Position numbers and translations under genes: made by a program. From the NCBI RefSeq assembly GCF_003716875.1, contig NZ_CP033077.1, forward strand, positions 620,001 to 684,000: a stretch of 64,000 bases of DNA. The letters run 5' to 3'. This document shows positions 26,243-35,828 of the stretch, piece by piece. The stretch comes from Vibrio zhugei (GTDB lineage: Bacteria > Pseudomonadota > Gammaproteobacteria > Enterobacterales > Vibrionaceae). The notes beneath the pieces were generated by a model. The model was not told the DNA's origin. It worked only from the letters and a program-made list of their open reading frames with translations, and searched no databases. Positions within the stretch are counted from its first letter, which is position 1, and each line of letters starts with the position of its first letter.

Positions 26243-27346
26243 ATGGCGTCTTCTATCGAGATTAAACATCTCACCAAAGAATTTGGCAATACCGCCGTTC
26301 TCAATGATATTTCGTTTAGCATAAAGAATAATGAATTCGTCGTATTTTTGGGGCCGTCAGGCTGTGGAAAATCAACCTTGCTGCGTATGATTGCTGGTCT
26401 TGAGAGTCTCTCGGACGGCGAAATTTGGATGGATGGCCAGAGACTGGACACGCAAGCCCCAGGGGAGCGTGGCATTTCCATGGTTTTTCAAAACTACGCG
26501 CTCTATCCCCATATGACGGTAGAAGGCAACATGGTGTTTGGCCTCAAAAATATCGGTACGCCACCCGCTGAGATTGAAAAGCGCGTCGCCGATGCAGCGC
26601 GTATTTTAGAAATCGAACATCTACTCGATCGCAAACCTGCGGACTTATCCGGTGGCCAACGGCAGCGTGTGGCAATTGGCCGAGCCATCGTGCGTCAGCC
26701 TCGCGCCTTTTTGTTTGATGAACCCTTATCGAATTTGGATGCCGCCCTACGCAGCCGTACGCGTATCGAATTGGCTCAGTTACATCATCGGGTTAATTCC
26801 ACCATGATTTATGTCACTCACGATCAAATTGAAGCCATGACTTTGGCCGACCGCATCGTGATTTTAAACCAAAGCCACATTGAACAAATTGGCTCTCCGA
26901 TTGACATCTACCGTTATCCCGCCAGCAAGTTTGTCGCTCGCTTCGTCGGCTCACCAGCCATGAATATCCTGCCTATTGATAAGCTAGAACGTAATGACAC
27001 TCATGTCACCGCACATATCGATCAGGTCACACCGATTCACACCACAATAAAATCCACACGTCTTCCCGAGCAAGGGCCGTTTGAAATGGGGATTCGCGCT
27101 GAGGATGTGTATCTCACTGACGACCCATCGAGCGCTCATGCACACGGTGAGGTTCAATTTATTGAACGTTTAGGCGATCGAACATTAGCTCATGTCTTAC
27201 TCGACAATCAGCATACCATCATTGTCGAGACCTCCAGCAAGCAAGACATCGAAAACCATCAGCGGGTTGCGATTTGCGTCGACGTTGAAAACATACACCT
27301 GTTTGATGCGGCGGAAAACGCCTATCAAGGAGGACGTCATGATTGA
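26243..27346 (+). CDS. Sugar ABC transporter ATPase (MalK/UgpC family)
   Basis: 367-residue ATPase of a carbohydrate importer. Walker A GPSGCGKST, Q-loop FQNYALYPHMT, signature LSGGQRQRVA, Walker B FLFDEPLSNLDA, switch VTHDQIEAMTLADRI, and a C-terminal TOBE-like regulatory region (MGIRAEDVYL, VQFIERLGDRTLAHV). The start ATG lies behind AAGGA. It leads an operon with two permeases and a binding protein; its last eight bases overlap the first permease gene. The substrate could be a sugar, oligosaccharide or glycerol phosphoester. Confidence 0.9.
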   Translation: MASSIEIKHLTKEFGNTAVLNDISFSIKNNEFVVFLGPSGCGKSTLLRMIAGLESLSDGEIWMDGQRLDTQAPGERGISMVFQNYALYPHMTVEGNMVFGLKNIGTPPAEIEKRVADAARILEIEHLLDRKPADLSGGQRQRVAIGRAIVRQPRAFLFDEPLSNLDAALRSRTRIELAQLHHRVNSTMIYVTHDQIEAMTLADRIVILNQSHIEQIGSPIDIYRYPASKFVARFVGSPAMNILPIDKLERNDTHVTAHIDQVTPIHTTIKSTRLPEQGPFEMGIRAEDVYLTDDPSSAHAHGEVQFIERLGDRTLAHVLLDNQHTIIVETSSKQDIENHQRVAICVDVENIHLFDAAENAYQGGRHD

Positions 27347-28211
27347 AGCTCGTTCAACCAAAGAACGTTGGGGTAACCTGCTCTTTATTGCCCCTTATAT
27401 GTGCGTGTTCATCGGCATGATTGTGATTCCCCTCGTCTGGGGCATTGATCTTAGCTTCAAAAAAGTGGATCTGTTTAGCCCCGGTCGCTACGTGGGACTC
27501 AAAAATTACGATCGCTTATTTCATAACGATATCTTTTTACAAACCGTCGGCAACACCTTCTATTTTGTTGTGCTGACCGTTCCGGCACTCATCGTCATTG
27601 GGTTACTTTTGGCGCTGGTTCTCAACCGTCAAACTCGCACCGCCAACATCCTTCGCGGCATTTTCTTTGCCTCGACCATCCTCTCGGTAACCGTCGTCAC
27701 TTTGATTTGGCGGATCATTTTTATTCCTAATGATGGCTTTATGTCGATGATATTCAAAGCTCTGGATATGACGCCCATCCCGTTTTTATCGAGTCCCGAT
27801 TGGGCCTTAGGCTCCATTGCCATTGCCACCATTTGGTGGTGTCTCGGTTTACCAATGATTCTATTTACCGCGGCCCTTCAGCAAATCCCAAAAGAATTGT
27901 ATGAAGCGGCTCAATTGGATAATGCGACGAAATGGATCACCTTCAAGTGCATAACCTTTCCCTCGATTGTTCGAACCATCGTATTAGTGCTGATTATTCA
28001 GATCATCATGCAATTTCAACTTTTCGGGCAAGCATTATTAATGACCAATGGTGGTCCCAATAACACCTCACGCTCGATTGTCATGTTCATCTACGATGCT
28101 GGCTTCCGGCGCTGGGATATCGGTATGGCTGCCGCCGCATCTCAGGTGTTGTTTATGATCATCCTAATTGCAGCACTTGGCCAATTTGCCTTCAGTCGCA
28201 AAAAGAGGTAA
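27339..28211 (+). CDS. Sugar ABC transporter permease (MalF/UgpA type)
   Basis: 290-residue permease with six predicted membrane segments. The EAA loop PKELYEAAQLDNATKWITF is typical, as are LFIAPYMCVFIGMIVIPLVWG and GGPNNTSRSIVMFIYD. The frame is open from 27192, but the ATG at 27339 (MIEARSTKERWG) has AAGGAGGA upstream and overlaps the ATPase stop (ATGATTGA), the usual coupling. It is followed by the second permease after six bases. Confidence 0.9.
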   Translation: MIEARSTKERWGNLLFIAPYMCVFIGMIVIPLVWGIDLSFKKVDLFSPGRYVGLKNYDRLFHNDIFLQTVGNTFYFVVLTVPALIVIGLLLALVLNRQTRTANILRGIFFASTILSVTVVTLIWRIIFIPNDGFMSMIFKALDMTPIPFLSSPDWALGSIAIATIWWCLGLPMILFTAALQQIPKELYEAAQLDNATKWITFKCITFPSIVRTIVLVLIIQIIMQFQLFGQALLMTNGGPNNTSRSIVMFIYDAGFRRWDIGMAAAASQVLFMIILIAALGQFAFSRKKR

Positions 28212-28217
28212 CCCATC

Positions 28218-29120
28218 ATGACCACCGCTAAATTATCAACTAAAAATCCGCTCGCAAAACATCGCAGCCATCGCATTCAAGACACGTTCAGGCCCGGCAA
28301 TCAAAAAGCCCTCAATCCATGGCTGATTGTCACCATTGTCTTTTCGCTCGTCATGGTCGCCCCGTTCTTATGGATGCTCGGCCTCAGTTTTAAAGACAAT
28401 CAGGAACTCATGTTAGGTTCCGATGCCGTTTTTCATTTCCCATATACGCTGCAAAACTACGTCAATATTCTGCATAACTCACAAGTGTTTCAATGGCTGA
28501 TTAATAGCTTTATTGTGTCCATCGGTATGACGGTTGGCGTTCTGGTTTTATCTTCATTGGCAGGCTACGCATTTGCTCGGCTCGACTTTCCTATGAAAAA
28601 TGCCCTCTTCATCATCGTGCTCATGGGGCTGGCCGTACCAGAACAAGCCGTCATCATCGCTCGCCATCAAATCTTCAGTTTGCTACACCTGCACAATACG
28701 TATGTCGGGCTCATTTTGCCCGGGCTGTCTGCCCCATTTGGGGTGTTTTTAATGACGCAGTTCTTTAAAGCCATCCCCAAAGAAATTGATGAAGCGGCGA
28801 TCATGGATAACGCATCCAAATTCAAAATCTTCTTTAAAGTGTTATTGCCTTTAACCATCCCAGCCCAAGCCACACTGGCCATATTAACGTTTCTAACCTC
28901 TTGGAATGATTACTTCTGGCCAATGATTTCGGCGACCAATAAATCGATGTACACCATCACTGTAGGGATCGCCTCCTCTCAGTCCAACTTTGCCCAAACC
29001 GACGGTTTAGGCTACTTAAGCTCGCAAGCCATCTTCTCTGCGATTCCGATCATCTTGGTGTATATCTTCTTCCAGCGCCATATTGTCACTGCGGTGGCGG
29101 GAGGTGCGGTCAAACAATAA
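28218..29120 (+). CDS. Sugar ABC transporter permease (MalG/UgpE type)
   Basis: 300-residue second permease of the sugar importer. EAA loop PKEIDEAAIMDNASKFKIF, the MalG-like VAPFLWMLGLSFKDNQE, SLAGYAFARLDFP, and FLTSWNDYFWPMI are present. An N-terminal polar extension of about 30 residues precedes the first membrane segment. It ends with AGGAVKQ, a very common C terminus for this family, which supports the reading frame to the last codon. Confidence 0.9.
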   Translation: MTTAKLSTKNPLAKHRSHRIQDTFRPGNQKALNPWLIVTIVFSLVMVAPFLWMLGLSFKDNQELMLGSDAVFHFPYTLQNYVNILHNSQVFQWLINSFIVSIGMTVGVLVLSSLAGYAFARLDFPMKNALFIIVLMGLAVPEQAVIIARHQIFSLLHLHNTYVGLILPGLSAPFGVFLMTQFFKAIPKEIDEAAIMDNASKFKIFFKVLLPLTIPAQATLAILTFLTSWNDYFWPMISATNKSMYTITVGIASSQSNFAQTDGLGYLSSQAIFSAIPIILVYIFFQRHIVTAVAGGAVKQ

Positions 29121-29187
29121 CCCAGCTTTCTCACCCTACAGCGAGAAATACCGTTCAATAAAACACAATAAATAGAAGGTGGATAGA

Positions 29188-30498
29188 ATGAAAACGAGGA
29201 TAAAAACCGTCGCACTCGCATTGAGCTGCGTCATGGCGGCCGGGGCAGCTCAAGCCAAAACAGAACTCCATTTGCAGCGTTTTTTCGGCACATGTGAAGC
29301 AGAATACGGTCAATCGACCGACGTGGCTAACGCCACTGGCGAATGTGGCATAATGACCACTCTGCTCAATAAGTTTCAAAAAGAAAACCCAGATATCGAT
29401 TTAAAAGTATCGACCGTCGAATGGCCGGGATACGACCAATTAACCGCGCAAATGGCATCTCGTACCCCACCCGATATTGTCACCATGCATGACTCGGTGA
29501 TCTCCGATTACCAGTCTCGCCATCTGATTGTGCCAGTCGATACGTATCTCAATAACCAACACATCAAAGAGAGTATCTTCACGCCAACGGCGACCCAAGG
29601 AGTCAAACGCGACGGACAGTTTTACGGTGTTCCGTTAGACACTTGGACCATGCTGTTTCACATTAATACAAAATTAATGAAACAAGCGGGACTAATGAAA
29701 GACGGGAAACCCATTCTCCCGAACTCGCCCGAAGAATTGCTTGAGCAAGCTCGGCAATTCAAAAAAGCGACAGGTAAACCGTATTTAATTCAAATTCTCA
29801 GCAATGAAACCGCGTCCTATGTGCGTCTTTTTTATACCTATATGTTCCAGCAAGACAGCGATTTCTTTGCCAATCCTAAAAAGGTGCAGTTAGTCACACC
29901 TGAGGCCAAAAACATCGTACGCTTGTTTAAACAAATCTATGATGAAAACTTAACCACCAAGCACATGGATTATCCAGCCAGTGTCGCAGCGTTTGGGCAA
30001 GGTGAAGGGGGGATTTCGTTAAATGGCAACTGGCTAATTGGCGCCTACGACAAGCAATCCCATAACCCCAAAAGCCCGTTATACAATGCTTATGACGCCG
30101 AACCGTACCCCTACCTGTATCATAAAGCTAAAGCCAATTATGTCGACGGTCATGCCTGGGTTGTTCCCAATAAGCCGCATACTGACGATCAACAAAAAGC
30201 CATCGGTCGATTCTTCAAGTTCTTTATCAACCACGATTATCAATGGGCGCGAACCGGTCACCTACCCAGCATCAGCGCTGTGCTGAAAAAACCAGAATTC
30301 TTGGATTTGCCACACCGTAAAGAAATTCTGTCGGTCACCCATACGGGTCACGGATTACCAAACGGTGTTCAGCGCCAATTTACTGTGCAGAGCATCATTG
30401 GAGAAGAGCTGGCCGCGGCGATCACCGGAGAAAAACCGATTGATGCCGCCTTAAAATCGGCGCAATACCGTGTGAACGACATGCTCGCCAATTTATAA
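29188..30498 (+). CDS. Periplasmic sugar-binding protein of the MalFGK-type importer
   Basis: Extracellular solute-binding protein family 1, 436 residues. A Sec signal peptide ends near AAQA-KT. The mature N terminus has a short insert with two Cys (FFGTCEAEYG and ATGECG), likely a disulfide. Sugar-binding features include VEWPGYDQLTAQMASRTPPDIV, YGVPLDTWTMLFHINTKL (YGVP motif), GEGGISLNGNWLIG and GRFFKFFINH. The ATG at 29188 lies behind AGAAGG; a GTG three codons upstream overlaps that site and is unlikely. The ligand is unknown; the pectin-degrading enzymes elsewhere in the window make a plant sugar possible, but this is only context. Confidence 0.87.
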   Translation: MKTRIKTVALALSCVMAAGAAQAKTELHLQRFFGTCEAEYGQSTDVANATGECGIMTTLLNKFQKENPDIDLKVSTVEWPGYDQLTAQMASRTPPDIVTMHDSVISDYQSRHLIVPVDTYLNNQHIKESIFTPTATQGVKRDGQFYGVPLDTWTMLFHINTKLMKQAGLMKDGKPILPNSPEELLEQARQFKKATGKPYLIQILSNETASYVRLFYTYMFQQDSDFFANPKKVQLVTPEAKNIVRLFKQIYDENLTTKHMDYPASVAAFGQGEGGISLNGNWLIGAYDKQSHNPKSPLYNAYDAEPYPYLYHKAKANYVDGHAWVVPNKPHTDDQQKAIGRFFKFFINHDYQWARTGHLPSISAVLKKPEFLDLPHRKEILSVTHTGHGLPNGVQRQFTVQSIIGEELAAAITGEKPIDAALKSAQYRVNDMLANL

Positions 30499-30520
30499 TG
30501 GGTATCTCATAAAACGTCGA

Positions 30521-30547
30521 AAAGCCATACCTCGGTATGGCTTTTTT
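30521..30547 (+). terminator. Terminator of the sugar importer operon
   Basis: AAAGCCATACC pairs with GGTATGGCTTT and is followed by TTTT. It also lies 22 bases past the end of the convergent MFS gene. Confidence 0.87.
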
Positions 30548-30568
30548 ATTACGGTGTATCTGAACGCC

Positions 30569-31801
30569 TTAAGCGCCCTCTTCCACACCACGCCGATAAG
30601 CCACGCGGGAACGCACACTGTAGGCGGTAATAGCGACAATACACGCAAACACCAAGCAAAAATACACTGGGTAACGAGGTGAGTAACTTGCGGTAAACGC
30701 CAGTAACGACGCCACTCCATACCCCAATGTATGCGCCATGGAAATATACCCTGCGACCGCGCCCGGCGCATCAGCATGAAGCTGGGTTGCCGCTGAAGTA
30801 TAAGCGGGCACCAAAAGCGCAGCGCTGCAAGCCACGACCGCCATGGCAAACGCTATCCATCCCAATACTGGAATCAAAAACAGCACAAAGCCCAGCACTA
30901 ACCCAACACCACCAATCCGATACATCGAAAATGGCGTCAGCGAATTGCGTTTAATCACCGCGACTTGAGTAACAAACGTGCAAGCAGCACTAATGGTTAA
31001 TAATACCCCAATCGCATCACTGACTCGCTCTATCGACCAATGGCTGATCGACGTAATTAACGGCGAAAAACTGTATTGCAATAAGGCAATACTACTGCAC
31101 AACAACAAACCACTGAGAAGAAACGGCCACAAGGATTTATGAGGTAACCATGGCAATTTCGGCTTACTGTGCTCAGCCACCCTATCGACTGCGGGGGCCG
31201 GTAAGCAATACGCTGCCACGAGCGCCACCAGCGGCAAAATGATCATGCTCATCAAAGGGGCAAAAGGAGATATTTTCAGCAGCAGGATGGCGAGGAGCGG
31301 TCCCACTAAACGACCGACACTTAACCCAATACTCACCGCAGTGATGGCATGTAAGCGGCGTTCTTGTCCACATAATACAATCGCCCAATGCTGGCTAGCT
31401 GGCACCATGCCAGAGACCGTGCATCCGTATAGGACCCGCGCCACAATTAAACCGATTAAGCATAAGACTTCATAAATGGACGCATCCTGACTGAGAACCG
31501 CACAGGTATACAATAAGGCGAAACTCACCGCCATACCCAATAACGCCTGCAACACGACATTCTTCGGGCCATGGCGATCACTCACTCGCCCCCAAAAGGG
31601 CGCAGACGGCAGAAATAAAAAGCTGCCAATCGCAATTAAAATCGACCACGTCGATAAACTGAACGCAGATTGTGCTACCAAAAAAGGCAAAGACACCAAC
31701 AAGCCGTTTTGCCCAATTCCCATGAGGGCCGCGGTCAGGCTAATGACCACTAACGATTTAGAATCAGCAGCACGTGGCGGTGCAGTAGAACAATCAGACA
31801 T
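30569..31801 (-). CDS. MFS transporter, candidate aerobactin exporter
   Basis: About 410 residues with twelve hydrophobic segments. The MFS motif A is seen as FWGRVSDRHGPKNV after the second segment. The ATG at 31801 (MSDCSTAPP) follows GAGGGT; the open frame begins 15 codons earlier. It diverges from matC, with a good Fur box between them, so iron starvation probably controls both. In enterobacterial aerobactin clusters an MFS gene (shiF/iucX) sits next to iucA, which suggests export of the siderophore. Drug efflux is an alternative; direct similarity to ShiF was not tested. Confidence 0.78.
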   Translation of the reverse strand: MSDCSTAPPRAADSKSLVVISLTAALMGIGQNGLLVSLPFLVAQSAFSLSTWSILIAIGSFLFLPSAPFWGRVSDRHGPKNVVLQALLGMAVSFALLYTCAVLSQDASIYEVLCLIGLIVARVLYGCTVSGMVPASQHWAIVLCGQERRLHAITAVSIGLSVGRLVGPLLAILLLKISPFAPLMSMIILPLVALVAAYCLPAPAVDRVAEHSKPKLPWLPHKSLWPFLLSGLLLCSSIALLQYSFSPLITSISHWSIERVSDAIGVLLTISAACTFVTQVAVIKRNSLTPFSMYRIGGVGLVLGFVLFLIPVLGWIAFAMAVVACSAALLVPAYTSAATQLHADAPGAVAGYISMAHTLGYGVASLLAFTASYSPRYPVYFCLVFACIVAITAYSVRSRVAYRRGVEEGA

Positions 31802-31873
31802 GCGAACGATACCCTCATAACAAACCATGGGGACAATAAGTAACACACTGCTTTATAAATCACAATTAATTAT

Positions 31874-31892
31874 GCAAATCATTATCATTTGT
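31874..31892. promoter_or_regulatory. Fur box between the MFS gene and matC
   Basis: The 19-base GCAAATCATTATCATTTGT is nearly palindromic and close to the GATAATGATAATCATTATC Fur consensus. It lies about 60 bases before the matC ATG and 75 bases before the MFS start, so it can control both. Confidence 0.75.
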
Positions 31893-31949
31893 AATCCACT
31901 ATGATAATATTAGCGTTTCATTGTCGTATTAATAACGGATTATCTATCT

Positions 31950-32717
31950 ATGTTTCAATTGGTTGATGCAACTTTCGACATCGATGGGAAACGCATTCTC
32001 GCCCCCACTAACCTGACGTTTGAACCACAAAAAGTCACCACGTTATTAGGACACAACGGTTGTGGTAAATCGACATTGATGAAATTACTCAGTCGTCAAA
32101 CCAGCGCCAACTCAGGGCATGTGCTCATCAACCAACAAGCCGTGTCGGAGTTTTCTGCCATCGACTTTGCCCATCAAGTCGCCTATCTTCCTCAACATCC
32201 ACCAGTGACCGATGGCATTACGGTACGTGAATTGGTGTATTTCGGTCGTTACCCTTGGAAAGGAGCGTTAGGCCGCTATCGAGATGACGATCATCGTATT
32301 GTTGAAGAGGCGCTAACGAAAGTCGGCTTAGACGTTTTCGCCGATCGCTTTGTGGCGACCTTATCTGGCGGGGAACGTCAGCGCGCATGGATTGCTATGC
32401 TGCTTGCACAGCAAAGCCAATGCCTATTACTTGACGAACCTACCTCGGCATTGGATGTTGCCCATCAACACGAGCTACTGGCCTTGATTCGTGAGTTGAA
32501 TCACTCGCTAGGCTTGACGGTGATCATGGTGCTTCATGACATCAATATGGCCGCCAAGTTTAGCGATCGTTTGATTGCCTTACATTCAGGTCGTGTTATC
32601 GCCTCCGGTACTCCGGGCGAGTTAATGACGCCCGAAACCCTGCGCTCCATTTACGGAATTGACTTAGCGCTGTTCCCACATCCCAAGACCGGTCACCCTA
32701 TCAGTTATCTTCCCTAG
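31950..32717 (+). CDS. matC: Ferric-aerobactin (hydroxamate) ABC importer ATPase, FhuC/MatC type
   Basis: 255-residue ATPase. Walker A GHNGCGKST, Q-loop YLPQHPPV, signature LSGGERQRAW, Walker B LLLDEPTSALDV, switch MVLHDINMAAKFSDR, very like FhuC. It is followed by a FhuD-like and a fused FhuB-like gene and then by iucABCD-iutA, the arrangement in which Vibrio mimicus and V. vulnificus carry matCDB/vatCDB for ferric aerobactin. The gene name is given on that basis. Expression should rise under iron limitation through the Fur box upstream. Confidence 0.87.
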   Translation: MFQLVDATFDIDGKRILAPTNLTFEPQKVTTLLGHNGCGKSTLMKLLSRQTSANSGHVLINQQAVSEFSAIDFAHQVAYLPQHPPVTDGITVRELVYFGRYPWKGALGRYRDDDHRIVEEALTKVGLDVFADRFVATLSGGERQRAWIAMLLAQQSQCLLLDEPTSALDVAHQHELLALIRELNHSLGLTVIMVLHDINMAAKFSDRLIALHSGRVIASGTPGELMTPETLRSIYGIDLALFPHPKTGHPISYLP

Positions 32718-32732
32718 CGCAAGGAACCCAAC

Positions 32733-33641
32733 ATGTGTATCGCACATCGATTTCTTATTATCTGCTCTTTAATAGTCTCAGCCAGTGCTGGCGCCATCGA
32801 TATCCAACACAAATTAGGCAACCAGCACTTTGCCACCACGCCCAAAAAAGTCGTCGCACTGGATTGGTCATTGGCTGAAACGGTATTGAGCTTGGGCGTT
32901 CCACTGCAAGGGATCGCCGATTCGCGTGGTTATCGACAATGGGTCGTCAAACCACAACTGGCTTCAACAACGATTGATGTCGGATCACGTCAAGAGCCCA
33001 ATTTAGAATTACTCACGCGCCTCAAGCCAGATGTCATCTTAATCAGCCAAGACATGGCCTCGGCCTATTTACGCCTCAATAAAATTGCGCCCGTTCTCGT
33101 CTACAGCATCTATAACAAAGACAAACATCCTTTGCTGGCCGCACAACAAGTGACCCGCTCACTGGGACGATTATTGGATAAGCAAGCGCAAGCAGAGAGG
33201 GTGATTCAACAAACCAATCACCATTTTAAAGTCAACGGTGAGAAACTCCACGAGCATAAGATTAACCCTGAGTTATTGTTTGTCCGCTTTATCAGTGACA
33301 AAACATTGCGCATTCATGGTCAAGGCTCATTGGCACAAGCGACCATTGCCAAAATGGGCCTACATAATGCGTGGCAAGAGAGCACCAACTTTTGGGGGTT
33401 CAGCACCGTTGGCATCGAAAAATTGGCAGAACATCAAGAGGCTAAGCTGATGATTTTTGGTCCACAATCCCCAGCGATTGAACGCCAACTGAATCAATCG
33501 CCACTGTGGCAGGCCATGGCCTTTTATCGTCAACAGGCTCTGTATCCGCTCCCGCCCATTTGGACCTTCGGCGGATTAATTGCCGCTCAACGTTTTAGTG
33601 ATCAAATTACTCAAGAGTTAATCGCACACCATGCAAACTAA
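32733..33641 (+). CDS. matD: Ferric-aerobactin periplasmic binding protein, FhuD/MatD type
   Basis: 302 residues with a signal peptide (FLIICSLIVSASAGA). Class III binding-protein features: PKKVVALDWSLAETVLSLGVPLQGIADSRGYRQWV (quoted in parts: DWSLAETVLSLGV, GIADSRGY), SRQEPNLELLTRLKPDVILIS, NFWGFSTVGIEKLA. The W-AETLLALG-like segment is typical of FhuD. It overlaps the permease gene by 11 bases. It carries ferric aerobactin from the receptor IutA to the MatB permease (inferred from context). Confidence 0.86.
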   Translation: MCIAHRFLIICSLIVSASAGAIDIQHKLGNQHFATTPKKVVALDWSLAETVLSLGVPLQGIADSRGYRQWVVKPQLASTTIDVGSRQEPNLELLTRLKPDVILISQDMASAYLRLNKIAPVLVYSIYNKDKHPLLAAQQVTRSLGRLLDKQAQAERVIQQTNHHFKVNGEKLHEHKINPELLFVRFISDKTLRIHGQGSLAQATIAKMGLHNAWQESTNFWGFSTVGIEKLAEHQEAKLMIFGPQSPAIERQLNQSPLWQAMAFYRQQALYPLPPIWTFGGLIAAQRFSDQITQELIAHHAN

Positions 33642-35625
33642 ATCATTTGGTTGGCCGAGTCAGATGCGACCAACGTACGCAGGCATAGCGATGGTGATCG
33701 CGGTCGCCATCACCCTCAGTTTACTGGACTTCACGACGCCTTACGGCAAGGGAATAGCGCTGCTGTGGGATACCCTTTTTCATTACGATGTCGACAATTA
33801 TCGCCAGCTCATCACCTACTATACTTACTTACCACGTTTGTCCGTCGCACTACTGTGCGGATTTGCTCTTGCGGTTGCCGGATGTGTTTTACAGTTTGTA
33901 TTACGTAACCCCATTGCCTCGCCCACGACCTTAGGGGTCGCCGCTGGAGCGGAACTCGGCAAGGTGCTTGCCATTTTATGGCTCCCCACACAATGGCTGA
34001 TGCCAGATTTTCTCTCCGCCTTTATCGGCGGAGTACTGGCGACGGGGCTGGTTTTTCTGCTCAGTGCCTCAAGAGGCTTTGCCCCGCTGCATATGATTCT
34101 ATCCGGTATGGTCGTCAGCCTGTTTTTAGGCTCACTCAATACCATTTTATTGATGCTGAATGAGCAACGCCTTTCCAGTATTTTTGTCTGGGGATCGGGC
34201 GTACTCAACCAAAATGATTGGTCTACCGCGCAACAACTCGTGCCGCTCGTCTTGATCCCAACCGTGTTATTGCTGCTGCTACAACGCCCGCTGACCGCGC
34301 TTAATTTTGGTGACTCAGTCGCCCGCTCCTTGGGGGTCAACATTCGTGCGATTAAACTGCTTTGCTTGTCCTTGGCCATTTTTATCACCGCCGCCGTCGT
34401 CAGTAACGTGGGATTGATTGGCTTTGTGGGCATTGTCGCACCAGCGATCACACGTCTTTTCGGCGTACGAACATTCGTCAGGCAACTGCTTATCAGCGGT
34501 TGCCTCGGAAGTTGGCTGCTGTTATTGGTGGACATGGTCGTGCAGCCTTTCTCCGGTATCGGTGGCGAACTGCTACCGACGGGAGCGATGACGGCGCTGA
34601 TTGGCGCTCCTTGCCTCCTTTGGCTTCTCAAGCGCCTGCCTCTGGCAACGGATTTGAAAATGCACGCCGCTCCGGTTCAACACTATCGCCATATCCATGT
34701 GGTCAAACAGGCAAGCCTGCTTATTGCGGTGCTGGTGATGGTCGTCGTGATTGCGCTGACCGTTGGACGCGATCCGTTTGGATGGAGTTTTGATTGGACA
34801 GCCACCTTATTTGATCTGCGCGCACCGCGTGTGCTCGTGACGATTTTTGCTGGCATCGGCTTGGCGTTAGCGGGACTATTGATTCAGCGTATGACCAATA
34901 ACCCGATGGCAAGTCCAGAAGTGCTTGGTATCAGCTCAGGTGCGGCGCTGGCCTTAGTCATCGGAGCGCTGTTTGGCATCGCCATGACGCGTGAACAACA
35001 AATGCTGTGGGGAACACTGGGAGCACTGTGTGTCACAGGCATCATTGCTTGGATGGGTAAAAAACATCAATTTGCGCCCACCCAAACCCTACTGACGGGG
35101 ATTGCGCTCAGTGCGGGGTTAGATGCCTTACTGCGTATAGCCATGAGCTCGGGGAATGATAACGCCACGGCCCTATTAACTTGGCTTTCCGGTTCCACCT
35201 ATTTAGTGACCTATAATGATGTCATTCTGTTGGCGCTCGGGGTGACGGTTCTCGCCATCATTACGGTCTGTATGCATCGCTGGGTCGAGCTAATCAGTCT
35301 GGGGCAAGTGACCGCGCAAAGCCTCGGGCTGCCGATAAATTGGGTTCGACTGATGATTCTCTTATTGGTCGCGACCATCACGACCTTATGCACGATTGTT
35401 ATCGGACCATTGAGCTTTATCGGCTTATTGGCGCCCCATATGGCACGCTCACTGCATCAATACCGAGCGTTACCCCAAATGATCACAGCCAGTTTGATTG
35501 GAGCCATTGTACTGGTGAGCGCTGATTGGCTAGGCCGCACGTTATGGTTTCCATGGCAGTTCCCAGCGGGATTATTTGCGTCCCTATTAGGTGGCGCCTA
35601 TTTCTTATACTTAATGCGTCGTTAA
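33631..35625 (+). CDS. matB: Fused ferric-aerobactin ABC permease, FhuB/MatB type
   Basis: 664 residues, two FecCD-type permease domains in one chain, as in FhuB (about 20 hydrophobic segments). First half: YLPRLSVALLCGFALAVAGCVLQ, RNPIASPTTLGVAAGAELG, VSNVGLIGFVGIVAPAITR. Second half: RAPRVLVTIFAGIGLALAGLLIQRM, NNPMASPEVLGISSGAALA, GPLSFIGLLAPHMAR. The repeat of these blocks proves the tandem structure. Start ATG at 33631 overlaps the end of matD. A 268-codon frame on the opposite strand is a shadow of this gene. Confidence 0.89.
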   Translation: MQTKSFGWPSQMRPTYAGIAMVIAVAITLSLLDFTTPYGKGIALLWDTLFHYDVDNYRQLITYYTYLPRLSVALLCGFALAVAGCVLQFVLRNPIASPTTLGVAAGAELGKVLAILWLPTQWLMPDFLSAFIGGVLATGLVFLLSASRGFAPLHMILSGMVVSLFLGSLNTILLMLNEQRLSSIFVWGSGVLNQNDWSTAQQLVPLVLIPTVLLLLLQRPLTALNFGDSVARSLGVNIRAIKLLCLSLAIFITAAVVSNVGLIGFVGIVAPAITRLFGVRTFVRQLLISGCLGSWLLLLVDMVVQPFSGIGGELLPTGAMTALIGAPCLLWLLKRLPLATDLKMHAAPVQHYRHIHVVKQASLLIAVLVMVVVIALTVGRDPFGWSFDWTATLFDLRAPRVLVTIFAGIGLALAGLLIQRMTNNPMASPEVLGISSGAALALVIGALFGIAMTREQQMLWGTLGALCVTGIIAWMGKKHQFAPTQTLLTGIALSAGLDALLRIAMSSGNDNATALLTWLSGSTYLVTYNDVILLALGVTVLAIITVCMHRWVELISLGQVTAQSLGLPINWVRLMILLLVATITTLCTIVIGPLSFIGLLAPHMARSLHQYRALPQMITASLIGAIVLVSADWLGRTLWFPWQFPAGLFASLLGGAYFLYLMRR

Positions 35626-35773
35626 GCCCACAGACATCACAGGTGGCGCTCTAGCGTTGGTTAACCTCGCTAGAGCGCATAAACATTCCCCTTTGCAAAT
35701 CCACACTTGATGCACGAAAAATTCGTCATAGGTCAATGATTGTAACAATCGGCGCATATTTTTGTTGCATATT

Positions 35774-35795
35774 GAATGATAATGATTATTATTTG
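35774..35795 (+). promoter_or_regulatory. Fur box upstream of iucA
   Basis: GAATGATAATGATTATTATTTG matches the Fur consensus over most of its length (shown here as positions 35774-35795; core AATGATAATGATTATT). It lies about 35 bases before the iucA ATG. Confidence 0.85.
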
Positions 35796-35828
35796 TTTTC
35801 AATTTGTAGCACATAGAAGAGGATAACA

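Noticed and set aside
33825..34631. 268-codon frame antisense to matB
   Set aside because: It lies wholly within the fused permease gene, whose product shows clear conserved blocks on the other strand. The antisense product is Thr/Ser/Pro-rich and without family signature.
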